Below, in pieces: positions 1 to 10,145 of a DNA stretch of 64,000 nucleotides. The stretch is from Closterium sp. Naga37s-1 (Eukaryota; Streptophyta; Zygnematophyceae; Desmidiales; Closteriaceae). The stretch is taken from positions 2,232,001 to 2,296,000 of the forward strand of contig CANJKZ010001109.1 of assembly GCA_947471745.1 (NCBI GenBank), in the 5' to 3' direction. Each line of letters opens with the position of its first letter. Within the stretch, counting starts at the first letter, position 1. Below the pieces are notes generated by a model that was given only the letters and a program-made list of their open reading frames with translations, made no database searches and was not told the DNA's origin. The translations under genes and the position numbers were made by a program.

Positions 1-2680
1 AGTTCACCCAGGTCTGTGCACGTGTGTCTCTTCTGCAGCTCGGACTTCACGTGGGCGAGTCCAGCAGTGTCAGCAGTGGCAAAGACCAAGTCGTCGACGT
101 ACACGAGGATGTAGAACGACGGCAAAGAGGTGTCGGTGCGCAGAAACAGCGACGGGTCGGCAGTAGAAGGAGCAAACCCAAGAGCCGCAAGTGTAGTCCT
201 CAGTGTGTCGTGCCACTCACGGGGCGCCTGGCGGAGACCGTAGACTGGCTGCCGGAGGCTCCACTGGGTACCAGGGGGAAACGACCCAGTGAAGCCAGGT
301 GGGCGGCGCAGCCAGATCTCCTCGTGCAGGCTGCCCTGCAGGAAAGCTGTGCTGAAGTCAAGAGAGTGAAGCTCGTAGTCACGCTGAGCGGCTATGTGCA
401 GCAGCACCCGAAGAGTGGTCATCTTCGGGGTGGGAGAGAAGGTCTGAAAGCAGTCAACTCCCTGCCGCTGACTGAAGCCTCGAGCCACGTAACGCGCCTT
501 GAAGACAGGCGGAGAACCCGGCGGCCGCTTTACCCTGAAAATCCACATGCCACTGACGATGTTCGCCCCAGGTGGGGGAACCTCGTCGACGTAAGTGCCT
601 GTGGACTTCCAGGAAGCCATCTCTGCGTCCATGGCTGACTGCCACTGTGAGGAGTAGGGACCCTCGATCGCCTCAGCGTACGATCGAGGAGTCGGGATGT
701 CTGGTGCATCCGGGTCTCCCTCAGGGGCAATCAGCGTGGACACGAGATGAGGCAAAGCAGCAGCAAAACACTGGAACTCCTCCTGCCTGTCCTCAAGGAC
801 GTCCGTGCTAAGAGCACACTCACCCCCGACGGACGGAGGACAGACAGACTCAGACTCAGCAACAAGACTAGCAGCGTAGTCTAGACGACAGCGAGCAGCA
901 AAGTCGACAAGCTCAGCAACCAAGGCAGACGCAGCAGTGGACTCAAAGGAAGGGTCAGTGACAACAGTAGCCAGGAGACGTGTGACAGTAGGACTGGCAG
1001 CACGAAGAGAGTCAGACTCCGGGTCAGCAAGGACAGGAAGAGAGGACTCTGGAGGAGACGGCAACGGGACACGCAGAGGAGCAGTGGAAGGACGCAATGC
1101 CATCTGGTGTGAGCCTGGGACCGCAGGAGGACGCGGACGCGGAGCACGACTACTAGTGCGAGCAGCACGAACAGGCGACGCAGGACGAGACGCAGGCTCA
1201 CGACGCTCAGCAAGACCTCCTTTAGGACCAGTGTAGGGAGAAGGAGCAGGCAGGGGGGAGGCGGGCTGTAACTGTGACCGCGACTGGACAGGCTGTGGAC
1301 ACTCTAAGGGAGGAGCAGGACCAGTAGAGGGCGGGAGACCAAGAACCTGCTCAAGGAGCGGAACGAAGTACGGCCGCGGCCGCGCAGCGCCTCCAGAACC
1401 AGCAGGGACAGCACCAGTACCCCCAGCGGCAGCACCAGCGCCAGCAACACCTCCAGCTCCAACAGCGCCAACTCTAGCACCCTCAGAAGCACCAGCGCCA
1501 GCAGCACCTCCAGCGCCAACACCCCCAGCTGCTCCAGCTCCAGCAGCTCCAGCTCCAGCAGGACCGTCAGCTCCAGTACCGCCAGCAGCTCCAGCAGTAC
1601 CTCCAGCAGGACCAACTCCAGTAGTCCCAGCAGCACCCCCAGTCCAAGCAGCTCCAGTACCGCCAGTACGAGCACCTCCAGGACCAGCAGCAACAGTAGC
1701 ACCTCCAGCTCCAGCAGCACGGCTCCAGCGCCGGGCAAACCACTCGCGCAGCTCCTGCGGAGAGGGTGGCTCCCGCCTCGACGAAGCACCGCCAGAGGCC
1801 ACACGAGCAGACCCAGCACCCCCAGGCTCCGCACCACCAGGCTCCGCACCCCCAGGCTCAGCACCCCTAGGCTCCGCACCCCCAGGCTCAGCACCCCCAG
1901 GCTCAGCACACCTAGACTCAGCACCCCCAGGCTCCGCACCCCAGGCTCAGCACCCCCAGACCCGGCACCCGCAGGCTCAGCACCCCTAGCAGCACCAGAG
2001 TCAACAGCTACCTCGACAGGCTCGACCGTGTCTACCTGGGACACACCTGACGGGGCAGGACCCTGAGGGGGGAGAGGGTCTACCGGGGGAGGACCTGGTG
2101 CAAGGAAGAGCGGCGGCGGGGGGAGGGGCGCAGTGCGGTAGGGGAAGAGACGGTAGTAAGGCACCGACTCGTCAAAGGTGACGTCCTGGGAGGACAGAAC
2201 ACGGCGCGAGGTGGGGTGGTAAAACTGCCAACCAGGCGCGTCAGGGGGGAAGCCAAGGAAAACGCAGGGAACAGCACGGGGGGACTGCTTGTCCGCAGAC
2301 AAGTCGCGGACAAACGCCCGAGATCCCCAGACACGAAACGCAGACGCATCGCCAACCTTCCCCGTCCACCGCAAGGTGGGGGAGGTCTCTGGCAAGGAGA
2401 CCCGGGGCTGAAGGTTGAGCTGATGCGCTGCGTACTGAACCGCAAACGGCCACAGAAAATGGGGAGCAGCCGCATGGATCATGGACGTACGAGCGACGTC
2501 CATGACCATGCCAATGCGGCGCTCAGCAATCCCATTTTGCTGTGGAGAGGCCGGAAGCGTGAAGGTCTGGCGGATGCCCTGTGCACGACAGAAGGCTCCC
2601 AGACGGGCAGAGGAAAACTCACCGCCTCTGTCAGAGTGCAGACGCAGAACAGGAAAGTCCGAGCCGAAACTCTCTCTGAG
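1..2680 (-). pseudogene. A1 pol: integrase C-terminal half, linker, reverse transcriptase (partial)
   Basis: Continuation of the A1 polyprotein after the TAG at 2681-2683. In order on the minus strand: the second catalytic Asp of integrase (SDRGGEF, about 2620-2640), the catalytic Glu motif (QQNGIAERR, about 2516-2547), the integrase C-terminal region, a linker of GAEPG-type pentapeptides (15-bp DNA repeats, about 1800-1990), a Gly/Ala-rich stretch, then the RT with KARYVARGF, LDFSTAFLQG, YGLRQAP and the catalytic YVDD (about 91-114). A run of five C found in neighbouring repeat units is four at about 1938-1941, which shifts the frame inside the linker. The RT is cut by the window edge. The family is certain; inactivity is inferred from the stop and the frameshift. 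Confidence 0.9.
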
Positions 2681-5017
2681 CTAGAGACGAGCCGCGCGGA
2701 TCCAGTCGATCAACACCTCAGTGACGTCACCCTTGCTGCGCAAGGGGAACACCGTGGTGTAACGCGAGTAGTCGTCAATCACCAACAGGAAGTAACGCTC
2801 GTGACCCTGGCCACGGACGCGGGCGGGGCCCCACACGTCCATGTGAAGAGTCTGCAGGGGAGCCTCTGCCGGAGGAAACTTGGAGGAGTGAGGGGCGGCG
2901 CGCTGCCGCCCCTCGACGCAGGGAACGCAGGTAGGGGCAGGCCCCGGAGGGAGGGGAGGGAGGGACCGGGGGAGACCAGAGACAAGGACACGGGAGGCCA
3001 TGCCTCGGAGACGAGGCAGGGAGGGGTGGCCAAGGCGGTGGTGCCAAAGGAGAGTCTGGTGGGACAGGAGACGACACGAGCAGGGAGCAGACTCAGGACC
3101 AGACCTGGACGCTGCAGCAAACACCTGACTCGACGCAGCTACCTGACCAGACTCAGCAACCGGAGGAGACTCAGTAGTCAGTGTGTACAGGCTCGACCCC
3201 GGCCGACGGGTAAACGTGGCCAAGTGTCGGCCCGTCCGTGCACACGTACAGTGGGTCACCCGCTGACTCGCAGGAGTGAACTGGTCAACCCCCCCATCCT
3301 GCAGATCAGCACCACTCACCAAGTTCGTAGAGAACGAGGGGAGGTATTGACCTGACAGGGTGCCAGAGGGGGCTGCCGGACACGGTAAGACAGTGGAGAA
3401 GTGAGCAAGGACAGGATCCCCAGAGGGGTCCGCCAGGGAGACCGCAACCGGCCGACTAAGCGGCGTAAGCGTGGTGCGGTCTCGAAAGAAGGAGCGGGAA
3501 GCACCAGAGTCAAGGGTGAAGGTGTGTAAGGCCTGAGCCGATGTGGTACCTGAGAGAGCAGACTCACCAGCACCTGGGGCAGCAGACGCACTAGCACCTA
3601 GAGCAGCAGCCTCACCAGCACCTAGAGCAGCAGCCTCAATGCCCGGGTCAGGCGGAACACACAAGTAACAGTCACCCTCATCACTATTAGACACAGCATA
3701 CATGGCAGCAAGAATAGCATCATAGTCAAGATCAAAGATAGCAACCCCCGCCCTAGACAGCTCTCCCCAGCGAGGGATCTCAGTGGAGTCAGGGAACTGG
3801 TGACGCCAAGCGTCCGTCAGGCGGCCGAAGCAGCGCTGGGTGGAGTGCGAGCCCCCGCACTGCTCACCAGCGCGGTCGCCGGTACGGAGGACGTAGGTAC
3901 AGGGACCAGTACCCCCACCTCGCTGACGCCCAGCGTACCACTCACGAAGCTGCTGGGGGGACGGGGTCTCACGAGTGCGCTGCTGCAGCTGGCGCGGACC
4001 ACCACCGGAGCCACTCCTCTGCGTAGAGCCGCGACCAGCTCCACCGCCGCCCCCGCCGCCTCCGCCACCACCGCCACCTCCGCTCCCACCGCCACCGCCG
4101 CCGCCTCCTCCGCCTCCACTGCTGCCACCGACACCTCCACCCCCGCCACCACTCCCACCACCACCCCCACCCCCTCCACTGCCTCCACCGCCACCTCCAC
4201 CGCCCCCGCCAGCCCCTCCAGTGCCCTTGCCCCCCTTGCCCTTGCCGGTGCGGCGTCTCCCGCTAGGGGCAGACGCAGCGCCGACCGACTCGAAGCCAAC
4301 GAGGTCGGCCGCAGCAGCAGAAGCAACAGAGGGCAAGAGGGGGGAGGGGGAACACCCCTCAAAGACGGGGGTACGGGGGTCACCACGAGAGGCTCCTACA
4401 GCGACTATGCTCTTCTCTGCTGCCAGGAGGCGCTCCTCGAGGAGGTCAACGGTGAGTGTGGTGGGGCAAACTGAGAGGAAGTGGTCCCTGACTAAGCGAA
4501 GGGAGTCAGGGAGCCGGGTGACTATGTAGTAGAGGGTGATGTACATAGGGGGAGGGTTCTTGGCACAGAACTCAGCAGGAAGCGAAGCGCGGTAGCGAGT
4601 GTCACTAGTGCGAAGGTGCGTAATGAGGTCAGCGACTGTGGGAAAGGCAGCAAGGTCAGGGAACAGGTACGGCAGCATGAGGCGGCTAAGAGCAGCAAAG
4701 GCAGGGGAAGAGTAGCGTGCAACTACAGCGTCGTACAAGGTCTTAGCACTCTTGTACTGACTAAAGTGCGCACGCTCAGCGGTCGGTAAGTGTCGACGCA
4801 CAGCAAGACGGGCAGCAGCATCGCGTGTGGCCCACTGTGAGCGAACAGTGCTGTCAGCATCAGCAGGCGGGGCAGGAGAGGCACCAGTGGTGAGATCGAA
4901 CAGGGAGAGTCCGTCTGCCCTATCGCACTGTAGGAAGAGCTGGAGGTCATCGACCCAGACCTCAAAGTCAACAGCACGACCCTCAGCATCAAAGGTAAGG
5001 ACACTGGGGGTAGCCAT
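2681..5017 (-). pseudogene. A1 gag-protease-integrase N-terminal half
   Basis: 778-codon ORF starting with ATG at 5017. Residues about 1-220 form a Copia Gag capsid-type region (it begins MATPSVLTF). A basic and Gly-rich tract follows (about 255-345), then the motif SPQQLREWYA. Next is an unusual zinc-knuckle-like pattern CX13CX3HX4C. The aspartic protease active site is DSGA near residue 502. The pre-integrase HHRLGHPS near residue 659 and CVPC form the HHCC zinc site, and HMDVWGP near 725 carries the first integrase Asp. The ORF ends at TAG (2681-2683), where the homologous A2 sequence has CAG (Gln), so this is a point-mutated polyprotein. It would supply the particle shell and nucleocapsid, the maturation protease and part of integrase. 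Confidence 0.92.
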
Positions 5018-5984
5018 GACAGCAGTGGTCTAGCAGGGAGTGCTCTCACCAGTCCGGGTGGGTAGGGTCGGGGCGCGCCGGTAGGAACAGTAGCAGCTCG
5101 ACGGCGGCTCGGCGGCAGCGGCTCGGTAGTGGCGGCTCGACGGCGGCCTCGGCGGCTCGGCGGCTCGGTGGCTCGGCTCGGTGGCTCGGCGGCTCGGCTG
5201 CTGGGCGGCTCGGCTGCTGGGAGGCTCGGCGGCTCGGCGGCTCGGCGGCTCGGTAGCTCGGCGGCTCGGCTGCTTGGCGGCTGAAGGGGCCGTGAAGGGC
5301 GGCGACGGGGCCGCTAGAGGCGGCGACGGGGCCGCGAAGGGCGGCGACGGGGCCGCTAGAGGCGGCGAAGGGGCCGCGAAGGGCGGCGACGGGGCCGCTA
5401 GAGGCGGCGACGGGGCCGCGAAGGGCGGCGACGGGGCCGCTAGAGGCGGCGACGGGGCCGCGAAGGGCGGCGCTAGGGGCGGCGACGGGGCCGCGAAGGG
5501 CGGCGACTGGGCCGCGAAGGGCGGTGACGGGGCCGCTAGGGGCGGCGACGAGGCCGCTAGGGGCGGCGACGGGGCCGATAGGGGCGGCGACGGGGCCGAT
5601 AGGGGCGGCGACGGGGCCGCTAGGGGCGGCGACGGGGCCGCAAAGGGGCCGCGAGGGGCCTCGAAGGGCGGCAACGGGGCCGCTAGGGGCGGCGACGGGG
5701 CCGCGAAGGGGCCGCGAGGGGCCTAGAGGGGCGGCGACGGGGCCGCGAAGGGGCCGCGAGGGGCCTAGAGGGGCGGCGACGGGGCCGCAAAGGACGGCGA
5801 CGGTGCCGTAAGGGGTGGCGACGGGGCCGCTAAGGGTGGCGCGAGGGGTCGTGAGAGGGGCCTCTAGGAGGGTGCGACAGGCCACTAAGGGCAGGGGACG
5901 CGACGTGAGGGCGGCCAACGGGGTGCGCCTCGGGTAGGGGCGACTCGCGCTCCGGTTAGGAAAAAAAAAATCGATTTCAGTGGT
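5018..5984 (-). repeat. A1 leader with 21-bp GC-rich minisatellite
   Basis: Untranslated leader between primer-binding site and gag. About 5280-5860 is a tandem array of a 21-bp unit (GCCGCTAGGGGCGGCGACGG plus one base, with variants), roughly 25 copies. About 5090-5275 is a 9-bp repeat of GGCTCGGCG type. The A2 leader carries the same units on the other strand with a different copy number. Long ORFs across it are repeat shadows. Confidence 0.85.
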
Positions 5985-6027
5985 GGGCCCTGAGAAGCGT
6001 TCCCACTAGGGAACCTGCTCTATACCA
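5985..6027 (-). promoter_or_regulatory. A1 primer-binding site, hairpin and GGGCCC box
   Basis: Directly after the 5' LTR, the minus strand reads TGGTATAGAGCAG (6015-6027). This resembles the tRNA-iMet primer site TGGTATCAGAGC with one base missing. It is followed by a perfect hairpin at 5999-6014 (stem GTTCCC/GGGAAC, loop of four) and by GGGCCC at 5985-5990. The same layout occurs in A2, A3 and A4. Confidence 0.8.
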
Positions 6028-6152
6028 TGTTAAGAAATGAGGAATGAATGAACTAGCAAGCAGGTGGGTACAAGTAGGAAACCTAGAAATGTTGTACCCT
6101 ATAGTGTCTACCCCACTACAGCCTAGATAGACCATAGCATATAAGTTTGACA
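6028..6152 (-). repeat. A1 5' LTR (125 bp)
   Basis: On the minus strand it begins TGTCAAAC and ends CTTAACA, with the TG...CA ends expected of LTRs. It has the same length and core (GGGGTAGACACTAT, TTCATTCATTCCTCATTTCTT) as the two A2 LTRs. Gypsy coding sequence lies immediately outside at 6153 and a primer-binding site immediately inside. Confidence 0.92.
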
Positions 6153-6742
6153 CGAAGGGCATGACTGTGTATTCGAAGGATCCGTAGCGTGTTCGGAAGG
6201 CTGTCTTAGGGCAGTCGGGTGGGTTGACGCGAATCTGGTGGTAACCTCCTTGAAGGTCGATTTTCGAGAATACCCGGGCTGTGCGCAGTTGGTCGATCAG
6301 TTCGTCGGCTCGCGGGATGGGGTAACGGGATTTGATGGTAACCCTGTTCAGTGCTTTGTCATCTATGCACATGCGAAATCCCCCGTCTTTTTTCGGTGTG
6401 AACAGTATCGGTGCTGCGAAAGGCGACGAACTAGGGCGAATGAATTCCTTCTCGAGCACGTAATCGAGCTGCTTCCTCAGTTCGTCCAGTTCGGGCTGGG
6501 TCAGTCGGAACTGTCGCTGTACTGTTGGCTGTGCCTCCGGTTCTAACTCTATCCTGTGGTCGTGCGGTCGCTGAGGTGGCAGTCCCGTCGGTAAATCGTC
6601 CGGGAAAATGTCGCTGTACTGCTTCAACAGTGCTGCCAGATCACTCGGTACGTTGGCCAGCAGTTTCTGTAAATCCCCTCCTTTGTCTGCTGCCTCGGCT
6701 TCCCGAATGTCGACCGCGTACACGTCAGCTCCTTCCGCTACG
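6153..6742 (-). pseudogene. G1 gypsy reverse transcriptase fragment
   Basis: Minus-strand piece of the Ty3/gypsy polyprotein. It shows the protease-RT spacer and RT blocks 1-4: [23 protein letters not shown] in outline, then [28 protein letters not shown] and the start of the TVMPF block. It is cut on the right by A2 (duplication CTACG at 6738-6742 and 13795-13799) and on the left by A1, just before the region that would carry the catalytic YxDD. Removing A2 rejoins this fragment to the protease region at 13800-14287. The class is certain from the RT motifs. It is non-functional here. Confidence 0.92.
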
Positions 6743-6867
6743 TGTCAAGCTCATATCATATAGCTTGTCTAGGCTATAGTGGGGTAGACACTATGGGGTA
6801 CAGTTTCCTAGGGTTTCCTACATGTACCCAACCTTGTGCTAGTTCATTCATTCCTCATTTCTTCACA
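6743..6867 (+). repeat. A2 5' LTR
   Basis: Begins TGTCAAGC and ends TTCTTCACA. It differs from the 3' LTR at about three of 125 positions. The target duplication CTACG precedes it and the primer-binding site follows it. Confidence 0.95.
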
Positions 6868-6915
6868 TGGTATAGAGCAGGTTCCCTAGTGGGAACGCTT
6901 CCTTGGGCCCACCAC
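6868..6915 (+). promoter_or_regulatory. A2 primer-binding site, hairpin and GGGCCC box
   Basis: TGGTATAGAGCAG (6868-6880) resembles the tRNA-iMet primer site with one base missing. A perfect 6-bp hairpin (GTTCCC, loop TAGT, GGGAAC) spans 6881-6896. GGGCCCACCAC lies at 6905-6915. The arrangement equals that of A1 and parallels A3 and A4, which use different stem sequences. Confidence 0.8.
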
Positions 6916-8306
6916 TGAAACTTTTTTTTCTGACCGGAGCGCCAGTCGCTCCTGCCCGAGGCGCGCCTTGTGGGCCGCCCTTCTGTCGAGCTCTCTTAGA
7001 GGCCCCTCTCACGGCCCCTCGCGCCACCCTTAGCGGCCCCGTCGCCGCCCCTAGCGGCCCCGTCGCCGCCCTTCCAGGCCCCTCGCGGCCCCTAGCGGCC
7101 CCGTCGCCGCCCCTACGCGGCCCCGTCGCCGCCCCTAGCGGCCCCGTCGCCGCCCCTAGCGGCCCCATCGCCGCCTCTCTCCCTACGCGGCCCCGTCGCC
7201 GCCCCTACGCGGCCCCGTCGCCGCCCCTAGCAGCCCCGTCGCCGCCCCTACGAGGCCCCGTCGCCGCCCCTAGCGGCCCCGTCGCCGCCTCCCTCCCTAC
7301 GCGGCCCCGTCGCTGCCCCTACGCGGCCCCGTCACCGCCCCTAGCGGCCCCGTCGCCGCTCCCCTCCCTACGCGGCCCCGTCGCCGCCCCTACGCGGCCC
7401 CGTCGCCGCCCCTACGCAGCCCCGTCGCCGCCCCTAGCGGCCCCGTCGCCGCTCCCCTCCCTACGCGGCCCCGTCGCCGCCCCTACGCGGCCCCGTCGCC
7501 GCCCCTAGCGGCCCCGTCGCCGCCCCTAGCGGCCCCGTCGCCGCCTCCCTCCCTACGCGGCCCCGTCGCCGCCCCTACGCGGCCCCGTCGCCGCCCCTAG
7601 CGGCCCCGTCGCCGCTCCCCTCCCTACGCGGCCCCGTCGCCGCCCCTACGCGGCCCCGTCGCCGCCCCTAGCGGCCCCGTCGCCGCCCTTAGCGGCCCCG
7701 TCGCCTCCTCCCTCCCTACGCGGCCCTGTCGCCGCCCCTACGCGGCCCCGTCGCCGCCCCTATCGGCCCCGTCGCCGCCTCCCTCCCTACGCGGCCCCGT
7801 CGCCGCCCCTACGCGGCCTCGTCGCCGCCCCTATGCGGCCCCGTCGCCGCCCCTAGCGGCCCCGTCGCCGCTCCCCTCCCTATGCGGCCTAGTCGCCGCC
7901 CCTAGCGGCCCCGTCGCCGCCCCTACCCGGCCCCGTCGCCGCCCCTAGCGAGCGGCCGAGCCGCCGAGCCGCCCAGCAGCCGAGCCGCCGAGCCGCCCAG
8001 CAGCCGAGTCGCCCAGCAGCCGAGCCGCCACTGCAGCAGCCGCCCCTGGAGCAGCCGCCACTGCAGCAGCCGCCCCTGCAGCAGCCGCCCCTGGAGCAGC
8101 CACCCCTGCAGCAGCCGCCCCTGGAGCACCCGCCCCTGCAGCTGCCGCGGAGCTCTCGCCCTACAGTGGTAGCGGCCTCGCCGTTGCCGCCGTCGTACGC
8201 CTGCCCTTCTCGCCACTGGTGAGCACTGCCCTGCCCGTACTACTGTTACTGCTGCTCTTGCTGCTACTGCTCTTTCTACTGCTACTGCTGCTCCTGGCGT
8301 GGCCAG
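6916..8306 (+). repeat. A2 leader: minisatellites replacing the capsid-coding region
   Basis: No plausible gene. About 7030-7950 holds roughly 40 or more copies of a 21-bp unit (CCCCGTCGCCGCCCCTAGCG plus one base, with TACGCGG variants), in places grouped into longer periods separated by CTCCCTCC. About 7950-8035 has GCCGAGCC repeats. About 8035-8140 has CAGCAGCCGCCCCTG repeats. About 8235-8292 is a CTG/CTA trinucleotide tract. The frame of the next ORF is open from 8223 but has no ATG until 8307. In A1 the capsid coding region follows the leader; here the trinucleotide tract stands in its place. Confidence 0.82.
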
Positions 8307-10145
8307 ATGCAGCTCCAGCGTCGCCCGCGTGAGTCCCTCACCCCCCAACAGCTTCGTGAGTGGTACGCTAGTTGGGGTTGTCGGGGTGGCCGTAGTGGGA
8401 GTCGTCCTGGAGTGAGTAGTTCCACAGCTGCTTGTAGTGGCCAGGTGCAGCTGCAGCGTCGCCCGCGTGAGTCCGTCACCCCCCACCAGCTTCGTGAGTG
8501 GTATGCTAGTTGGGGTTGTCGGGGTGGCTGTAGTGGGAGTCGTCCTGGAGTAAGTAGTTCGGCAGCTGCTTGTAGTGGCCAGGTGCAGCTTCAGCGTCGT
8601 CCGCGCGCGGTCCTTTCGCCCCAGCAGCTTCGTGAGTGGTACGCTCAGCGTGACGGGTCACGGGGTACTGCTCGCTGTCCGTACGTCATTCGCACTGGTG
8701 CTCGGACTGGTCAGCCTTGCGGGACGCTTGGTCACGCAGAGTCCCGCTGCTTCGCCCGTTTGAGTGACGCCTGGCGTACGGAGTTTGGCGACGCGGCTGA
8801 GCTCCCCGACTGGGTGGAGCTGCTTCGGCTGCGGGTAGATATCTATACTCTTGACTATGATGCTATCCTCACTGCCATGTATGCATTGCCTACTAGTGAT
8901 GAGGGTGACTGTTACCTGTGTGTTCCGCCTGACCCGGGCATTGAGGCTGCTGCTCTAGGTGCTGGTGAGGCTGCTGCTCTAGGTGCTAGTGCGTGTGCTG
9001 CCCCAGGTGCTGGTGAGTCTGCTCTCTCAGGTACTACGTCGACTCAGGCCTTCCACACCTTCACCCTTGACTCGGGTGCTTCCCGCTCCTTCTTTCGAGA
9101 CCGCACCACGCTTACGCCGCTTAGTCGGCCGGTTGCAGTCTCTCTGGCGGACCCCTCTGGGGGTCCTGTCCTTGCTAGCTTCTCCACTGTCTTACCGTGC
9201 CCGGCAGCCCCCTCTGGCACCCTGTCAGGTCTCTACCTCCCCTCGTTCTCTACGAACTTGGTGAGTGGAGCTGATCTACAGGATAGGGGGGTTGACCAGT
9301 TCACTCCTGCGAGTCAGCGGGTGACCCACTGCACGTGTGCTCGGACAGGCCGACACTTGGCCACGTTCACCCGTCGGCCGGGGTCGAGCCTGTACACACT
9401 TATTACTGAGTCTCCTCCGGCTGCTGGGTCTGGTCAGGTAGCTGCGTCGAGTCAGGTGTTTGCTGCAGCGTCCAGGTCTGGTTCTGAGTCTGCTCCCTGC
9501 TCGTGTCGTCTCCTGTCCCACCAGACTCTCCTTTGGCACCACCGCCTTGGTCACCCCTCCCTGCCTCGTCTCCGAGGCATGGCCTCCCGTGTCCTTGTCT
9601 CTGGTCTCCCCCGGTCTCTTCCTCCCCTACCTCCGGGGCCTGCCCCTACCTGCGTCCCCTGCGTCGAGGGGCGACAGCGCGCCGCCCCTCACTCCTCCGA
9701 GTTTCCTCCGACAGAGGCTCCGCTGCAGACTCTTCACATGGACGTGTGGGGCCCCGCCCGCGTCCGTGGCCAGGGGCACGAGCGTTACTTCCTGTTGGTG
9801 GTTGACGACTACTCGCGTTACACCACAATCTTCCCCTTACGCAGCAAGGGTGACGTCACTGAGGTGTTGATCGACTGGATCCGCGCAGCTCGTCTCCAGC
9901 TCAGAGAGAGTTTCGGCTCGGACTTTCCTGTTCTGCGTCTGCACTCTGACAGAGGCGGGGAGTTTTCCTCTGCCCGTCTGGGAGCCTTCTGTCGAGCACA
10001 GGGCATCCGCCACACCTTCACGCTTCCGGCCTCTCCACAGCAAAATGGGATTGCTGAGCGCCGCATTGGCATGGTCATGGACGTCGCTCGTACGTCCATG
10101 ATCCATGCGGCTGCCCCCCATTTTCTGTGGCCGTTTGCGGTTTAG
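8307..10145 (+). pseudogene. A2 Gag remnant-protease-integrase (to internal TAG)
   Basis: 613 codons including the stop. No capsid domain. It starts with three tandem copies of a module carrying (S/T)PQQLREWYA (about 8337, 8475 and 8611). Next come CX13CX4HX4C (a zinc-knuckle-like site), the protease active site DSGA (Asp near residue 255), the pre-integrase HHRLGHPS near residue 411 with CVPC, HMDVWGP near 477 (first integrase Asp), SDRGGEF (second Asp, about 9940-9965) and QQNGIAERR with the catalytic Glu (about 10037-10063). TAG at 10143-10145 replaces the CAG seen in A1. The start is the first ATG in the open frame. The same frame continues to 13472. Confidence 0.92.

Larger units (their letters stand above)
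1..6152 (-). mobile_element. Copia LTR retrotransposon A1, 5' part
   Basis: Minus-strand Ty1/copia element, read from its 5' LTR (6028-6152) through primer-binding site, repeat-rich leader, gag, protease, integrase and reverse transcriptase to the left window edge. RNase H, 3' UTR and 3' LTR lie outside. It interrupts the gypsy element G1 inside the RT: gypsy coding sequence resumes directly at 6153, so CGAAG (6153-6157) should be the target duplication, but its partner is not visible. It is the only family A copy here that still has a Gag capsid region. It has one in-frame TAG and one frameshift, so it is probably inactive. Positions 1-1092 match 36901-37992 (element A5) at a constant offset with few differences. 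Confidence 0.93.

Noticed and set aside
6238..6779. Plus-strand ORFs over the gypsy RT fragment
   Set aside because: Antisense shadows of conserved RT blocks on the minus strand.
8210..8235. Conserved ACTGGTGAG in A1, A2 and A4 leaders as a splice donor
   Set aside because: It resembles a donor site, but no matching acceptor or spliced capsid exon could be identified, so no intron is annotated.
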